64,000 nt of DNA from Eublepharis macularius (lineage: Eukaryota; Chordata; Lepidosauria; Squamata; Eublepharidae), in assembly GCF_028583425.1 (NCBI RefSeq), contig NC_072790.1:14490552-14554551 (forward strand), given 5' to 3'. The translations under genes were made by a program, and so were the position numbers. A model generated the notes under the pieces. The model was not told the DNA's origin. It searched no databases and worked only from the letters and a program-made list of their open reading frames with translations. Of the stretch, positions 22,553 through 33,685 are shown piece after piece. How positions within the stretch are numbered: the first letter of the stretch is position 1; the number at the start of each line of letters is the position of its first letter.

Positions 22553-23010
22553 AACAAGATCACCAGCATATCTTCGGGACCGCCTCTCCCTGTACGTTCC
22601 CCGGAGATCGCTTCGATCAGCGAATAAATATTTACTTGTGGTCCCCGGCCCTAAGGAAGCCCGCCTCACTTCAACCAGGGCCAGGGCCTTTTCAGTCCTG
22701 GCCCCAGCCTGGTGGAACGCTCTGTCAATGGAAACCCGGGCCCAGCGGGACATATTATCGTTCCGCCGGGCCTGTAAGACAGAGCTGTTCCGCCAGGCGT
22801 TCGGTGATTGAAGGGGACGGTGCCATGTTGGCCTCCCACCTTTGGGGTGGGGGAGGGTTCTCCCCACCACTGCACTTTGTTAATTTGTTTTATTGTTTGT
22901 ATATTGATTTTAGTTCTTGTTTTTATCAATTTTAACTGTTTACCGCCCAGAGCCCCTGAGGATGGGCGGTATATAAATTGAAATATAAATAAAAATAAAT
23001 AAATAAAAAA
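22553..23010 (+). mobile_element. LINE 3' end (CR1/L2 group)
   Basis: A plus-strand frame encodes ARAFSVLAPAWWNALSMETR and a KTELFRQAFGD end, the C-terminal pattern of CR1/L2-type polyproteins. It is followed by a short 3' region with GCCCAGAGCCCCTGAGGATG and an AAATA-repeat tail. Confidence 0.7.
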
Positions 23011-23114
23011 TAACAAGTCTTACTTAAGGTTTATTCATGCAACCACATCACAGTTGCCCTACTTCGCTTGGTGATAAGTAAAACGGGTTACCAAACATTT
23101 GGGTTACACCATTT

Positions 23115-23120
23115 TTTATT
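23115..23120 (-). other. PLEK: Candidate PLEK polyadenylation signal
   Basis: AATAAA on the minus strand 200 bases past the PLEK stop codon. This is the nearest hexamer in the right orientation; a longer 3' untranslated region is possible. Confidence 0.4.
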
Positions 23121-23319
23121 CAACTTGGGGTGATGGTTACAGAAAGGCAATAGATATATTAAGTATTGGTGCATTAAATATTATGCAGATTGTAGGCCAG
23201 ACTATTGGCAGAGGGGAAAAGGTGAACCTGGAAACATCCTGAAATCCATGTTGCAGAGAACACTAAAGAAATTTTTAAACAAAACAAAGTTTTCTTTGCT
23301 TCAGTGGGTGGCTTCGTTA

Positions 23320-23459
23320 TTACTTTCCAGTCCTAGAAACAATCTGAATGGCCTTGATCCATTCTGTACGCTCTGCAGAAGTAGCTGCTTGCAGCAAGAA
23401 GTGAACTTCATTGGCAGTGATGATTTCAAACAGGTTCCCCTCCACTTCGTGTTTCTTTC
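23320..23459 (-). CDS. PLEK: PLEK exon 9 (coding part), end of second PH domain
   Basis: Minus-strand acceptor TTAG then GA AAG, completing a glycine codon split from exon 8. Encodes NLFEIITANEVHFLLQAAT and TEWIKAIQIVSRTGK, then TAA at 23322-23320. This is the C-terminal helix of the second PH domain with its invariant tryptophan. The run KKHEVEGN has one residue more than the human equivalent. Confidence 0.96.
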
Positions 23460-23489
23460 CTAACAGTGAGATGGAAAAAGAAGCAAGTG

Positions 23490-24180
23490 AGGAATGGAAA
23501 TAATGTTGAGAGGGAAAAGCTTTCTGAACCAGTTCTTTGGTTCTGCAGCCGAGAATTCTTTTAATTTTGACATGATGGTTATAAGCATGATGGTCCAGAA
23601 AGCATTCTGGAGTCTGGACTCAAAGCTAAAATACAATAAGCTTTATTACCTAGTGTGTTGGAAGTGCTTTGATCCTAGTTTCCAAGAATGGGTGGAAAGC
23701 TCTAACATGAATGCTCCCAGACTCATAAAGAAATTCCATGAACTGTATCTTGACAAACCTTGACCCCTTTGCGAAGAGGAGAAGCTCTTTGAGGGGGGCA
23801 GAATGTCATGTCTGTCTGTCTACCTACATGCCGTGATTGTGTTGCTGACATTTATTGTTTACTACTGCTGCCATTATGCTAAAGCCATGCTACTGTGTTA
23901 ATATGTATTAATTAATATGCACTCTCTTTCTGCATAACTTTAGTGCAGGCGTTACTGAGGACCCAAGCAAGGGCCTCTCCCTTATCTTATGAGAAATATG
24001 CACGTCTCGTCTAGCTGTAACCTTGAAATGTATAAATGCCAGTTTCAGCTACTCTCCCCAGATGCTGGGAATAAGTTGTTGCCTATCTGATTCATAGTCA
24101 TAACTAAGTTGATTCTCACAGAAACTGTGTAAGCTTGCACGCCAAAACTCTAACTGTTGTCTAAAGCGTGGGAAAATGAA
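23490..24180 (+). mobile_element. Ty3/Gypsy (chromovirus-like) fossil, 3' end with LTR
   Basis: The 3' end of an integrase with a chromodomain-like segment (LYYLVCWKCFDPSFQEWVES) is followed by a purine-rich tract and the start of a probable LTR (TGTCATG). Only this end is present; it is an incomplete, broken and old copy lying just upstream, in plus coordinates, of PLEK exon 9. The right boundary is approximate. Confidence 0.65.
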
Positions 24181-24332
24181 GTATAACAGAGATTGCCTGA
24201 TCTGAATTGTCACTTCTGTCAAACTCTGTGATGGAGTGCAGACCTGAACTGTATGGATTCTTATGGAACCAACGCGTGTTCACTACAGATGGGCTTGAGG
24301 GATCCACCTGCCAGGGACTGACAGTCAGTCTG

Positions 24333-24336
<4 letters not shown>

Positions 24337-24362
<26 letters not shown>
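24337..24362. repeat. CA dinucleotide microsatellite
   Basis: About 13 uninterrupted CA units. Confidence 0.95.
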
Positions 24363-24366
<4 letters not shown>

Positions 24367-24413
24367 CCTCTCCTTCACCTGGATTTTGGAAGAATTAGGG
24401 TTACAGCAAGAAG

Positions 24414-24505
24414 TCTTGTGGCACATTGAAGACTGACAAGATTTTATCGCAGCACAAGCCTTCATACAATAGAGCCACACTCCTTGGGTGCTTTCTAGGC
24501 ATATA
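24414..24505. repeat. Old relative of Penelope-type family 2
   Basis: AGTCTTGTGGCACATTGAAG followed by GACTGACAAGATTTTATCG and CACAAGCCTTCATA matches the arm order of family 2 in reverse orientation, well diverged. Confidence 0.5.
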
Positions 24506-24506
24506 G

Positions 24507-25090
24507 ATGCATATGAAGAAAAACATTATAAACATCAGCAGGGTCAAAGCAGCTTCCAAATATAATCAAGAAAAGAGACCATACACAACAGTCAACCACT
24601 CTCCACCTGCAATGGCTGAACAAACCCCAATCCAGGTGGAACAACAATGTGGAATTTCTCAGCCATCACGGGAGTTGACTAGTTTAGTCAAACTGCAGCT
24701 GATGCGAAGGGTCTCTCTGTTTTCCTTGATCACATTTGGATTTTACATCATCATATGTTGCCCCCTACTTCCTGCATTTCACGGCTCCGTGATCCTGTCC
24801 TCTATTTTTGTTTGCTTCATTCACTCCTTTAAATGGCTGCGAAGTGGGTTCTTGCCTATGAAAATCTATGCTGGAATGAAGTCTTTTAAGGGGTCACACA
24901 AGACTCCTGTTTATTTTTGCCAGGGTTACAGAATCAGAACAGTGTATTTTTCATAATCTGAGGGGACAATATTAAACCTTGAAGGGTTCTTATCTAAGAT
25001 TATAGATCAAAGGCTTGCCCGGAGAGAAGCCAGTAGTGATCTCCTGAAGCCAAATCTGAGATTTTCCAAGACAAGGAAGGGGACATCTGG
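24507..25090. other. No gene supported
   Basis: A 149-codon open frame (24507-24956) contains a hydrophobic stretch but matches nothing I know and has no exon context. Left unassigned in the PLEK last intron. Confidence 0.35.
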
Positions 25091-25112
25091 ATTATAGTGA
25101 CTCTTCAATCTA

Positions 25113-25321
25113 GGGCTGCCAACCTCCAGGTGAAGCCTGGAGATCTACAAGAATTACAAGAAATCTCATATTATAGAGGTCAGTTCCCCTGGAGAAAATG
25201 GCTGGTTTGGAGTGTGGACTTTACAGCATTGTATCCTACTGAGGACTCCACTCCCCAAACCTTGTTTTCTTTCCACTACAAAAATCACCTGGAATTTTCC
25301 AACCTAGAACTGGCAAGGCTA
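25113..25321. repeat. Fold-back MITE (AGGGTTGCCAACC family), near complete
   Basis: Left AGGGCTGCCAACCTCCAG and right ACTGGCAAGGCTA with interior AGAGGTCAGTTCCCCTGGAG. Confidence 0.7.
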
Positions 25322-25412
25322 CACATCAAGGTACTTCCTTCTGAAGTCATTTTTCTACTTTAACTACACCACATCAATGTAGTTCTCCTTAAGTTTTGGG
25401 ATGTGATACTTA

Positions 25413-25614
25413 GAGCCAAGCTACAAGTGACTCCTGACACAGGTTGGACACTTGTCAGCTTCCCTCAAGTTTTGACGGGAAATGTAGGCGTCCTGGTTTT
25501 ACAGCTTGGCTCTCAATTACAGCTGCAAGACCAGGATGCCTACATTTCCCAACAAAACTTGAGGGAAGCTGACAAGTGTCCAACCTGTGTCAGGCGTCAC
25601 TTGTAGCTTGGCTC
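25413..25614. mobile_element. Harbinger-like fold-back MITE (GAGCCAAGCTAC family), intact
   Basis: About 100-bp arms meet near 25515. Flanks are TTA on both sides. Use this copy as the reference for the interrupted one at 17018. Confidence 0.8.
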
Positions 25615-25615
25615 T

Positions 25616-26004
25616 TAGAAACCTTTAACCCTCTCTCAGATTGTATTTGTGCTATACTGATAATGGAGGATAAAACGGAGGGAGAAAAGTCTATTGTGTG
25701 ATTGAGCCAATCTTATTTTTACATTCAGGCTGAGGAAAGAACAAATGTCAGCCTCTTGTATGGAGACGATCTCTGGAATTAGGAAATCACAAACTGGGAG
25801 TTAGTATGGCTTGAAGCAATCCAAATCATGTCTATGAAACAAAAGTCTGCCATCTCAGACTACAAATCACCTTTCACTTATTCATGTTTTCTGCCTAGCC
25901 AAAACTCATTCAGATGGCTGACTTCCAACATTTCTCTCTCTTTTAGCTGCCTTGAGCAGAGAGGGCAAGAATGCTTATAAGCCGCCATCTGAAAAGATAT
26001 TTGG
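25616..26004. other. No gene seen
   Basis: Intronic AT-rich sequence without recognised repeat. Confidence 0.4.
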
Positions 26005-26163
26005 GTTGCCAGCTCTGGCGTGGGAACTCCTAGAAATCTGGGGACAGTGTCTGAGAAGGGCAGAGTTTGGGGACGGGAAGGAACTCAGTGATGACGTGAT
26101 GCCCTGGAAAACAGCCATTTTCTCCAGGGAGACTGATCTCTGTAGTCTGGAGATCAGTTGCTG
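26005..26163. repeat. Fold-back MITE (AGGGTTGCCAACC family), partial
   Basis: GGGTTGCCAGCTCTGG at the left, then CTGATCTCTGTAGTCTGGAG and end within GATCAGTTGC. Confidence 0.55.
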
Positions 26164-26321
26164 ATTTATATGCCAGCTTGATTGAAATAGCATTGGAAGC
26201 CCCAATTCTGGTATCAGTAGCCTGAGCACTTGGTTTACGTCCAGGTACTGAATGTGTGAGGAATAGTTCCACATGAGTCAATGTGCATTGGGAGTGTGAC
26301 CGCCCATGCGCTCTTGCATAC

Positions 26322-26391
26322 CATTGGGGTTATCTTCAACGGCAGTCACCACACATCCCCTCAGGTGAATGGCTCCTAGTGGCTCTTCTCC
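26322..26391 (-). CDS. PLEK: PLEK exon 8, second PH domain
   Basis: Acceptor TTTTAG and donor GTATGC. Encodes GEEPLGAIHLRGCVVTAVED then NPN plus the first base of a glycine codon. Matches the human segment following DPAG. Confidence 0.96.
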
Positions 26392-26661
26392 CTAAAAGGA
26401 ATTCAAAACAAAAGCGTTGTTACCATGACTCAGTTCTGCAGCCATTTCGGCTAGCTGTAAGAAGTAATCCACAAATGCAGGCGCGATGCTCCATAGGGGT
26501 GTATATTGGAATATTGTTGGAAGCCACCCTGAACCCGCTCACGGGAAGGGCTGGGTATAAGTCAGATAAAATGAATAAAAACAAAATAAATAGACAGCTG
26601 CATTTCTAATGGGATTTTCAGGGCAATTCTTTGGCCGAACCACCGACCAACGGACTCTTAC

Positions 26662-26745
26662 CCCAGCAGGGTCATAGTAATGGATGTAAGCCGGATCCTC
26701 CCTCAGTACAAACTTCCGCACTTTCCAGTTCTTCCTCCGGTGTCC
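26662..26745 (-). CDS. PLEK: PLEK exon 7, start of second PH domain
   Basis: 84 bases, 28 codons: GHRRKNWKVRKFVLREDPAY then IHYYDPAG. Acceptor TTATTTAG, donor GTAAGA. The KNWKVR / YYDPAG signature is diagnostic of pleckstrin. Confidence 0.97.
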
Positions 26746-26989
26746 CTAAATAAACAGAGTGAATGGATTGTATCAATTTTCCACTGTATAAAAAAGATGG
26801 AAAACTACAATGGAACAGGCCTCTTTTAGGAGAACATGAGGGCAGGCTGTGACTCATGAAACCGGATACCCCAATAAATAAGCCTGCTCTTAAGGTTCTA
26901 CATCTCATTAAAGACACTTCTACTAGTTTTAGTAGAGTTAGATACTGATCACTAAGCCAGCCAGTGGCTACCTGAGCCCCTGAGGGGGC

Positions 26990-27550
26990 AGGTGTGATGT
27001 GGGTGTCAGCTGCAACTACCAATCTTGTTCTTCTTTCTCCCTCTGCCATGGGAAGGCAGGACTATGGGGCAGTTGGGGGCCTGCCCAAACCATGGCCGGG
27101 CAGCTGCCTCAGATGCCCTGTAGCTAAGACTGCCCCTGAGGCAAGCGGTAACCAGTCCAATAGAAGCAGCCAGAGTACGGCAAGATCCTCCTATGAATTG
27201 CAAGTTACTATAATAATAACTAACTTGCTATAATAAATAATAACTATAATTTCTATAACTAAGAAATTGAGTTGGAGGGAAAGCTCATATGTTCCCCCAG
27301 TTATGCTCTGAGTGGCTCCCCCAGTCATGTGCCTCTGCTGGGGTTGGAGGGGGGGAAGCTGTTCTTTCTTGATCGATCATTTGCAGATTGCTTGTGGAAG
27401 AAGGGCTGAGCCCTATCAGTAGGGGTCCCAGGGATTCCCCTGGTGGGGGCCGGGGATACCCTGCTTCCAGCCTCCACTCCCACTCTGATGGAAATGGGCC
27501 CAGGAGTCCTGAAGCATGCTCCAAAGCATTCCATTGTCATGCTGGGAATG
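26990..27550. other. No gene seen; unclassified intronic sequence
   Basis: Includes an AT-rich TAATAA stretch (27210-27260) and a GC-rich block sharing phrases with 20700-20790. Confidence 0.35.
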
Positions 27551-27555
27551 ACGTA

Positions 27556-27836
27556 GGGTTACCAGTCCCTCACTGGCTGGCAGGGGGAAAGGCAGGGGAA
27601 CGGGCCTCCCGGGCGTGCTCCCAGCTGGTGTGGCATGCACCCACGCTCCACAATGGGCTCACTTGGGGCCTATATTGGCCTGCTGTGAAGCACAGGAGCG
27701 CTCCAGGGCCCACCTGAGGGGAGCGACCTCAGCAAGGTATAATGCCGAAGGGTCCACCCTCCAAAGCAGCCATTTTCTCTGCAGTATGGAGATCAACTAT
27801 TTTTCTGGAGACTTCCAGGCCCTACCTAGAGGTTAA
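27556..27836. repeat. Degraded relative of the TAGGGTTGCCAG element
   Basis: Begins TAGGGTTACCAGTCCC and contains GCACAGGAGCGCTCC, as in 409-1072 and 12392-12882. The right end merges with fragments of the AGGGTTGCCAACC MITE (AGCAGCCATTTTCTC, GGAGATCAAC). Confidence 0.45.
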
Positions 27837-27839
27837 ATG

Positions 27840-28160
27840 GACAAAGCTGCTCTAGTAGCAATTTATCAAAAAGATTCTATTTATATAAAGTACTAGGTGC
27901 TCAATAAATCAACCATGAAATACACAGTTGTTTCGTTCACATCCACAATTCATGCAACAATTTTACATAGTATACAAATGTACATTCCTCGTGCAAAAGA
28001 AAGTTGAGCTGAAGCTGCCTGCAAGTCCAAGAGTCGCCAAAAGTCTAAATTACAAATTCACAACCGGAGCGCATTCTCTCTTCCTCGTCCAAAGGTGACT
28101 GTAGATCCAGACCACGGCTTTGAACGCTCTTGAAAAAGATCTTACGAAACAGGAGTACAG
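27840..28160. repeat. Possible Penelope-type family 4 fragment
   Basis: TATATAAAGTACTAGGTGCTC and CAATAAATCAACC echo 18980-19110. Confidence 0.3.
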
Positions 28161-29395
28161 CTAGCCCCCCATTGAGCATTCCTGGTGGTTGTGGTATCTT
28201 CCCCTGAACACTCTGGATCCCATCCTATGGATTCTCCCAACCGGGAGGTGGTGGCTGTGCCGGCTCCTGCCGTGGTCTGGATCTACAGAGTAGCTGTGTC
28301 CATTTAAGTTGCTGTTTGGTGCCCTTTCAGAATGCTTAGGTCTTCAAGATCTTACTGCCGTAGGTCATTTTTTCCACTGTGTACAGTATACTATGCGGTG
28401 CCCCCTTTATATATCCCACCTGGAGGTTGGCAGCCCTAGTCCCAAGGGCAGGTTACACATTGATTATGTCATACCAATATTGACAACCGCAGTGAGAATG
28501 CAAAGATCTGAATATGGACCTGTCCCCTCCAAACTCCACAGCTTTCCGGTGCCACATGAGAAAGAGGCTTTTGCTTTCCCAAGCTGGATTCCCTCTCTGC
28601 TCGGATGTCCGTGGAGTGCATTCTGTAGGCATAGCCGCAACACAGTGGAGGCTGGGTTGGGTAACAAAGGTGGATCCCAATTTCTGTGAAGCGTGGGCAT
28701 CAACCACCTCATTGCCTACTTTAAAAAACAGCTTAGCAGCAACATAGCCCTCATGAACTCACGAAACCGCTTTGTATTGAATCAGACCATTGGTCCATCA
28801 AGGTCAGTATTGCCTGCTTTGACTGGCAACAGCTCTCCAATGGCTGCCAGTCCTTGGCCGCTAGATCCCCAGGTCCCTCACAGCAAGCACTCAGGTGCAT
28901 TGGTTGAAGTAACTTTTATTAGTTCAAGGTGTTCACACAAAGGTAGCAATTGGCAGAAGTGACTATTCAAAAATGGACACTACTATAGGGAAACTTCCCA
29001 CCCTTTGGGTCTGTTGACATTTTGGCGTGAAACCCCAAAGAGTTACATGGGAACTGATTCGTTTAGGCTAGACATAGTACAGGATGAAATCATTTCAGTC
29101 TCTGGAAAAAGATACATTGCTTGCTGCCCGCAGCTCACATCCAAGGACACTTGCTGGAGAAGTGAAAGTAAATACCTTCAACAGATAACATAACCTCCAC
29201 TGGCTCAGTACATTTCATGTTAGCAGTTTACAAACTCTCAGAGGATTTATACAGTGTACAACCTTAGCAAACATTTGTGATCAGCACAAAATGCAATACA
29301 CATTAATGGCAGGTATGCAGGCAGGCATACATGACAATGGCTCTCCAAACGGCTGCGATCCCTCACTTCACTTACTACCTGATGCTTTCTACTAG
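28161..29395. other. Old repeat debris in PLEK intron
   Basis: Contains AATCAGACCATTGGTCCATC (28779-28798), a phrase typical of a widespread reptile LINE/SINE 3' region, and MITE pieces near 28500-28560. No exon recognised. Confidence 0.4.
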
Positions 29396-29466
29396 AGTTG
29401 CCAGGGATTGAACTTGGAACCTTCTGCATGCAAAGCAGACATTTTGCCACTGAGTCACGGCCTCTC
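29396..29466 (-). repeat. tRNA-Ala-like SINE head
   Basis: On the minus strand GGCCGTGACTCAGTGG, TTTGCATGCAGAAGG and GTTCAATCCCTGGC form a tRNA-like A box, TGC anticodon region and B box. A sister copy is on the plus strand at 47549-47618. Confidence 0.65.
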
Positions 29467-29521
29467 CCAGAAGAGTTTACAAGAGTCTTATGCTAATAGA
29501 GCCGATGAGGCAGATACTGAC

Positions 29522-29626
29522 CTGCTTCAGTAGACATCCCTGCTTGATCACGGTGCCTCTGAACTCTTCACCGAGGATTGCATCATCGTCACTGGAATTT
29601 CCTTCACAGAAGAACCCACTGTCTGC
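29522..29626 (-). CDS. PLEK: PLEK exon 6, linker between DEP and second PH domain
   Basis: 105 bases, 35 codons: ADSGFFCEGNSSDDDAILGE then EFRGTVIKQGCLLKQ. Acceptor AACAG, donor GTCAGT. The acidic SSDDD run is retained from human. Confidence 0.97.
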
Positions 29627-29817
29627 CTGTTTTAACAGAGAGGGAAAGTTGTGCTGCTAAGTGCCTCCATGCAGATATTCAGCTTATGACTGGCAAGTAT
29701 GTCAGTGGCTATGAGGCTTTCCAAAAATCCCATTATTGTACAAAAACAGGGATAAGTGATGGCCAATCTTCTTTTCCTCCTCTGCGCAGTACCTTTAGGT
29801 ACACTTTATCACATAGC

Positions 29818-30490
29818 CATTGTTATGTATTGGGCTGGCTTCGAGTAAATCAGGGCTTCTCAGGTATCCAATCCTATTGAGAATTAGGGTTAGCAGCAGC
29901 CAATCGTTCCTCTGGATTATGAGCCAATTGTTGCCTTGTAAACATGTTACCTTTTGTTCAGTGCATGCAAATGAAGGATCCTAGTGCCTGTGTTCTTATT
30001 GGGGGGTTACTGAAAGGGGGTGTAGTTTGAGGTGTATATGTCTGGCTCCTCCGGGAGCCACAACTCAGTTCCCTTGCAATAAAGTTACCCTCATGAGCTG
30101 AAACCACTGCCTGGCTGAAATCACTTGAGCACAAGGCTTAATATCTAATACTGGCGACGAAGGTGGGATGTAAGGCGGGTATGCAGCCCCGCAGCCAGAG
30201 TGCTAAGAGCAAAATCACTTCATGCGGGTAAGAAGCCCCGCGCCACAGAGCTGAAGCATGCACCAGTGAGGAATTGTCGCCTTGGCCAGGTCAGCAGCAC
30301 TCACTCCTTCCTCCGCCCAGAGCACGTGCTCTATGGCTACTGTGGACCGCTTCAAGCCATTCGTCTCAGCCTCTGAGGACTGGGAGTCCTACATCACAAG
30401 GTTCGAGTTCTACTCGAAGCTAGCCCAAAACATAACAGCCATCTTCTTCCACTTGGATCGGAGACCCAAAGGGCTCCTCTCATGAGCTGC
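29818..30490 (+). mobile_element. LTR retrotransposon fossil, 5' end (LTR and start of gag)
   Basis: An LTR-like block with a CAATAAAG signal is followed by a primer-binding-like TGGCGACGAAGGTGGG and then a gag-like opening (ATVDRFKPFVSASEDWESYI) of Ty3/Gypsy type. It is a partial, broken copy; no other genes of the element are visible. Confidence 0.6.
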
Positions 30491-30637
30491 TTTTGCCTTC
30501 CTTGAAAAGAACAAAGGGCTCTTCAACTGCTTCCTTCTCCATATGAATAGGAGAGGCTTGGGCTCAGCTCTCTTCTTAGCATGTACCTCAGCAACTTTAT
30601 CCTCCATACAGATGAGACTGAATTCAGGCTTGTAATA

Positions 30638-30862
30638 AGGAGGGGCTCTGCCAACTCTAGGTTGAGAAATTCCTGGTGATTTAAGGAGTGGAGCCTGGGA
30701 GGTCAAGGTTTGGGGAAGGGAGGGATCTGAGCAGGGGATAATGCTATTCAACCCCCCCCCCCCAAAGCAGCCATTGTCTCCAGGGGAACTGATCTCTGTA
30801 GTTCGGAGAAGATTTGTAGCTTTGGGAGCTCTTCAGGCTCCACCTGGAGGTTGGCAACCCTA
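30638..30862. repeat. Fold-back MITE (AGGGTTGCCAACC family), reverse
   Basis: CTGCCAACTCTAGGTTGAG at the left and CCTGGAGGTTGGCAACCCTA at the right, with AACTGATCTCTGTAG inside. Confidence 0.68.
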
Positions 30863-30869
30863 GCTCTGC

Positions 30870-31564
30870 CTTGACTTCTCTTTTTACTGTAGAGAAAGGA
30901 ATCCTTACTAGAATGGAGAAAAACCTTTTCCTTTGTCTGTTCCCCCATTCTCTTAAGGAGAACGCTAAAATTTTTAGTAAGTGATTGCTCTCTGCACTAG
31001 CCTAAAAGATGCAGGCATCACATGGGTGTCTTTCTTTTCACAAGATTATTAGTTCGTTTAAAAGACTTAGCCACCTGCATTTGTCACCTCTGGTATCCAC
31101 CGCAACAATTTTGTGAGGGTTTCCTGTGATCTTTTTAGCTCGTGGTAATTAGAACATTCGTGTTATACTGTCAGGGAAGAAAGCTTCCTCGATTGGCTGG
31201 CTGTAGGCGTTTTCCAAGTGGGGACAGGCTACTGTAGGTTCCTTGTTGTTGTTGTGGCTGCCAATACAGCATAACAGCAACAGAGTTTCCATATGGCAGG
31301 TTTCTCTGATAGGGTTTTGTTTTAAAAAATCAGGGATTTAACAGTATTATATTGATACACTAAAATATGCATTAGGTTCTCTTAGTTCCCATCTTTCATA
31401 AAAAGTAAGTTTCTAGCCCATTTCTATTCCTTTCCCCTTTTATCTTCACAAGGAAAGGGGCTGCAGGCTTACTTTAAAAAAAAATGAAAGCTAGTAAATT
31501 TAGCCTTACTCTGAACTTGTTCAGGAATGACTCAGTGCTGCTGGCCTTTAAGTGATCTAACTAT
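30870..31564. other. No gene seen; intronic
   Basis: Single-copy-looking sequence, no splice-bounded coding stretch. Confidence 0.4.
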
Positions 31565-31752
31565 TACATTTAATCTCACCATTCCTCTAACGAGTCCAGG
31601 GCAGCATATATTATTCTTGCCTCACAAACAACCACTGGAGGAAGTTTAGGCTGAGAGATCACCAGACCAGCTTCATGGCAGAGTGGGGATTTGAACCCGG
31701 GTCTGCTAGATCCTAGTCCAGCACTTTAAGAATTATAGCACACTGGCTGTCA
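31565..31752 (-). repeat. Old tRNA-derived SINE
   Basis: GGATTTGAACCCGGGTC is a reverse B box; CACTTTAAGAATTATAGCACACTGGC is a worn head. Confidence 0.55.
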
Positions 31753-32398
31753 ATAACATATGGACTCTGTTCTTCTTAACAGAGTTGACAATCACCACTG
31801 CAGAATCTTGATTTATATACAATGTAGGATTCTGCCAGTAGTCATCTTACCAGTAATTCCGTAGGTAGCATTTTACATGTGCTTTTGGTGATCGAGCTTA
31901 TGCATGCAAAAGAACGGAGACTCTAGTCTCTAATATATATTGGGCATGCAGACCGAATAGCTGCAAGAAGGTCTGAGGTGTGGCTTTATTGCCTCCGCTT
32001 ATATTTTCAGAAAGCTTGAGGAAAGGGTTTGCCTCATAGAGTTGGTTAACCACCTGGGACCTTTTTTAAAAGCCTCAAAAGAATGAAGTGTGATCAGAAA
32101 TACATTTCTGATTAACACAAGGCCCTTTCCCAAGAAGAGGCAGCTCATTTAGAATTGCCCCGTGTCTATGGCCCCATAGCCACTCGGCTTCCTGAAGGCA
32201 TTGCATCAGACGTACACTTGTGGTATAGAAATGCCAAGTCATGCTTCTTCGGAAGTACCATTTGATAAAATAACTGCAGTGTTACTACAGCTATGAATCC
32301 CAAAAGCTAACGCTGGGCTGAATTTAGCAAAGTAGCAGCTGAATAAAGCATGCAAATGTAGTTTGATTCCCTCTGGAAGAACAGGGAAAGGTGAAGTG
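31753..32398. other. No gene seen; intronic
   Basis: No recognised repeat termini or exon. Confidence 0.4.
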
Positions 32399-32574
32399 TG
32401 AGCCATGCTACAAGTGATGAATTACACTTGCCTGGCAAGTGAACAGACTCACGTGAATTCCTCCCTGTTCACTTGGAGTGCAAGTGAATGGCAAGTGAAC
32501 AGGGAGGAATACACGTGAGTTTGTTCACTTGCCATGCAAGTGTAATTCGTCACTTGTAGCTTGGCTGTTTCCTG
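32399..32574. mobile_element. Fold-back MITE with GCCAAGCTACAAGTGACG ends, CACTTGCC subtype
   Basis: Arms of about 85 bp built on repeats of TTCACTTGCC / GGCAAGTGAAC. Shares outer ends with the GAGCCAAGCTAC family but has a different interior. Confidence 0.65.
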
Positions 32575-32723
32575 ACACCCACTTGCTTTCCCCACAAAGC
32601 AAAGAACCAATTCTGCATTTCCTCTAGATCATTTGACCAGGAGGTGCTTCAGAAGACCCCAGGAGAGAGCATCCTTTCAGAAATAAATGTGTCCCCCCCC
32701 CAATATAGGGAGATACTTGTCCT

Positions 32724-33032
32724 CAGGGCTTTTTTTCTGGGAAAAGAGGTGGTGGAACTCAGGACCGCACAATGACGTCACTTTGGGTCAGCTGGAACAA
32801 GGGGGGAGTTTTTAAAAATTTAAATCACCCTCGGCGAAAATGGTCACATGGCTGGTGGCCCCGCCCCCTGATCTCCAGACAGAGGGGAGTTTCTAAGGCA
32901 CCTCCACAGTGCGGAGGGCAATCTCAACTCCCCTCTGTCTGGAGATCAGAGGGCGGGGCCACCGGCCATGTGACCATTTTCAAGAGGTGCCGGAACTGCG
33001 TTCCTGCATGTTTCCCCTCAAAATGAGCCCTG
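32724..33032. mobile_element. hAT-like MITE (CAGGGCTTTTTT family), long form
   Basis: Flanks CTTGTCCT (32716-32723) and CTTGCCCT (33033-33040) agree at 7 of 8. Carries an extra segment with ACAATGACGTCACTTTGGG also found at 45796-46164. Confidence 0.8.
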
Positions 33033-33174
33033 CTTGCCCTGAAACCTCTCAAATTGCCATCCCCATGGCAGCCATTTTGTGGTGTGTTTACTATCCCCTT
33101 TCAGGCTCAGCAAGGCTGAGGAGCTTTGCTCTAGAAGATGGTGGTCACATTAAAAAACAATCGTATTCACATAC

Positions 33175-33359
33175 AAAGTAATAAAAGGCATCCTCATGGT
33201 CGAGGAAGGAAGTTTCTGCCAAGCCCTCAGCCGCATTCTTGGAAGCGTCCCCCGCAGGCTGAAAATAACCTTCGTTCAATAGGGCAGACGCTAGCAACAG
33301 ACCCTCTTGGCGGTTTCGGATAGAGTTGTTTGAAAGTAGCCAGTCAATTGCACAGCTGC
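33175..33359 (-). CDS. PLEK: PLEK exon 5, DEP domain
   Basis: 185 bases. Starts with GC completing a glycine codon from exon 4 and reads SCAIDWLLSNNSIRNRQEGL, LLASALLNEGYFQPAGDASK, then FLDHEDAFYYF before donor GTATGT. IDWL and NRQEG mark the DEP domain core of pleckstrin. Confidence 0.97.
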
Positions 33360-33448
33360 CTAATGGAAAGGAAAGTGAGCAGGTGTGAAACACGGAAAGT
33401 ACAACAAGGCAAAAGGAGGTGGTCTCCCCTTGCTTAACCAGTAAGTTT

Positions 33449-33664
33449 ACCAGCCTCCAGGTGGGGCCCTGGAGATCTCCCACAATTACAGCTGATTTCC
33501 AGGCAACCAAGATCCATTCCTCTGAAGAAAATGGCACCTTTGGAGAATGGATTCATTCTCTTCACGGCATCTTCTGCTGAGGCCCCTCTCCCCATATCCT
33601 GCCCTTCCCAGTCCCCACCCCTCAAATGTCTTCAAATTTCCCATCCCAGAGATGGTAACCCTAT
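33449..33664. repeat. Fold-back MITE (AGGGTTGCCAACC family)
   Basis: ACCAGCCTCCAGGTGGGG at the left, AGAGATGGTAACCCTA at the right. Confidence 0.7.
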
Positions 33665-33685
33665 TAACCATGTTGTATGTGTATT

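Noticed and set aside
22506-22811. 101-codon plus-strand frame as a host gene
   Set aside because: It encodes a CR1/L2-type C-terminus followed by a LINE tail.
24507-24956. 149-codon frame as a membrane protein gene
   Set aside because: Single hydrophobic stretch, no recognised family, and it sits within a PLEK intron without splice support.
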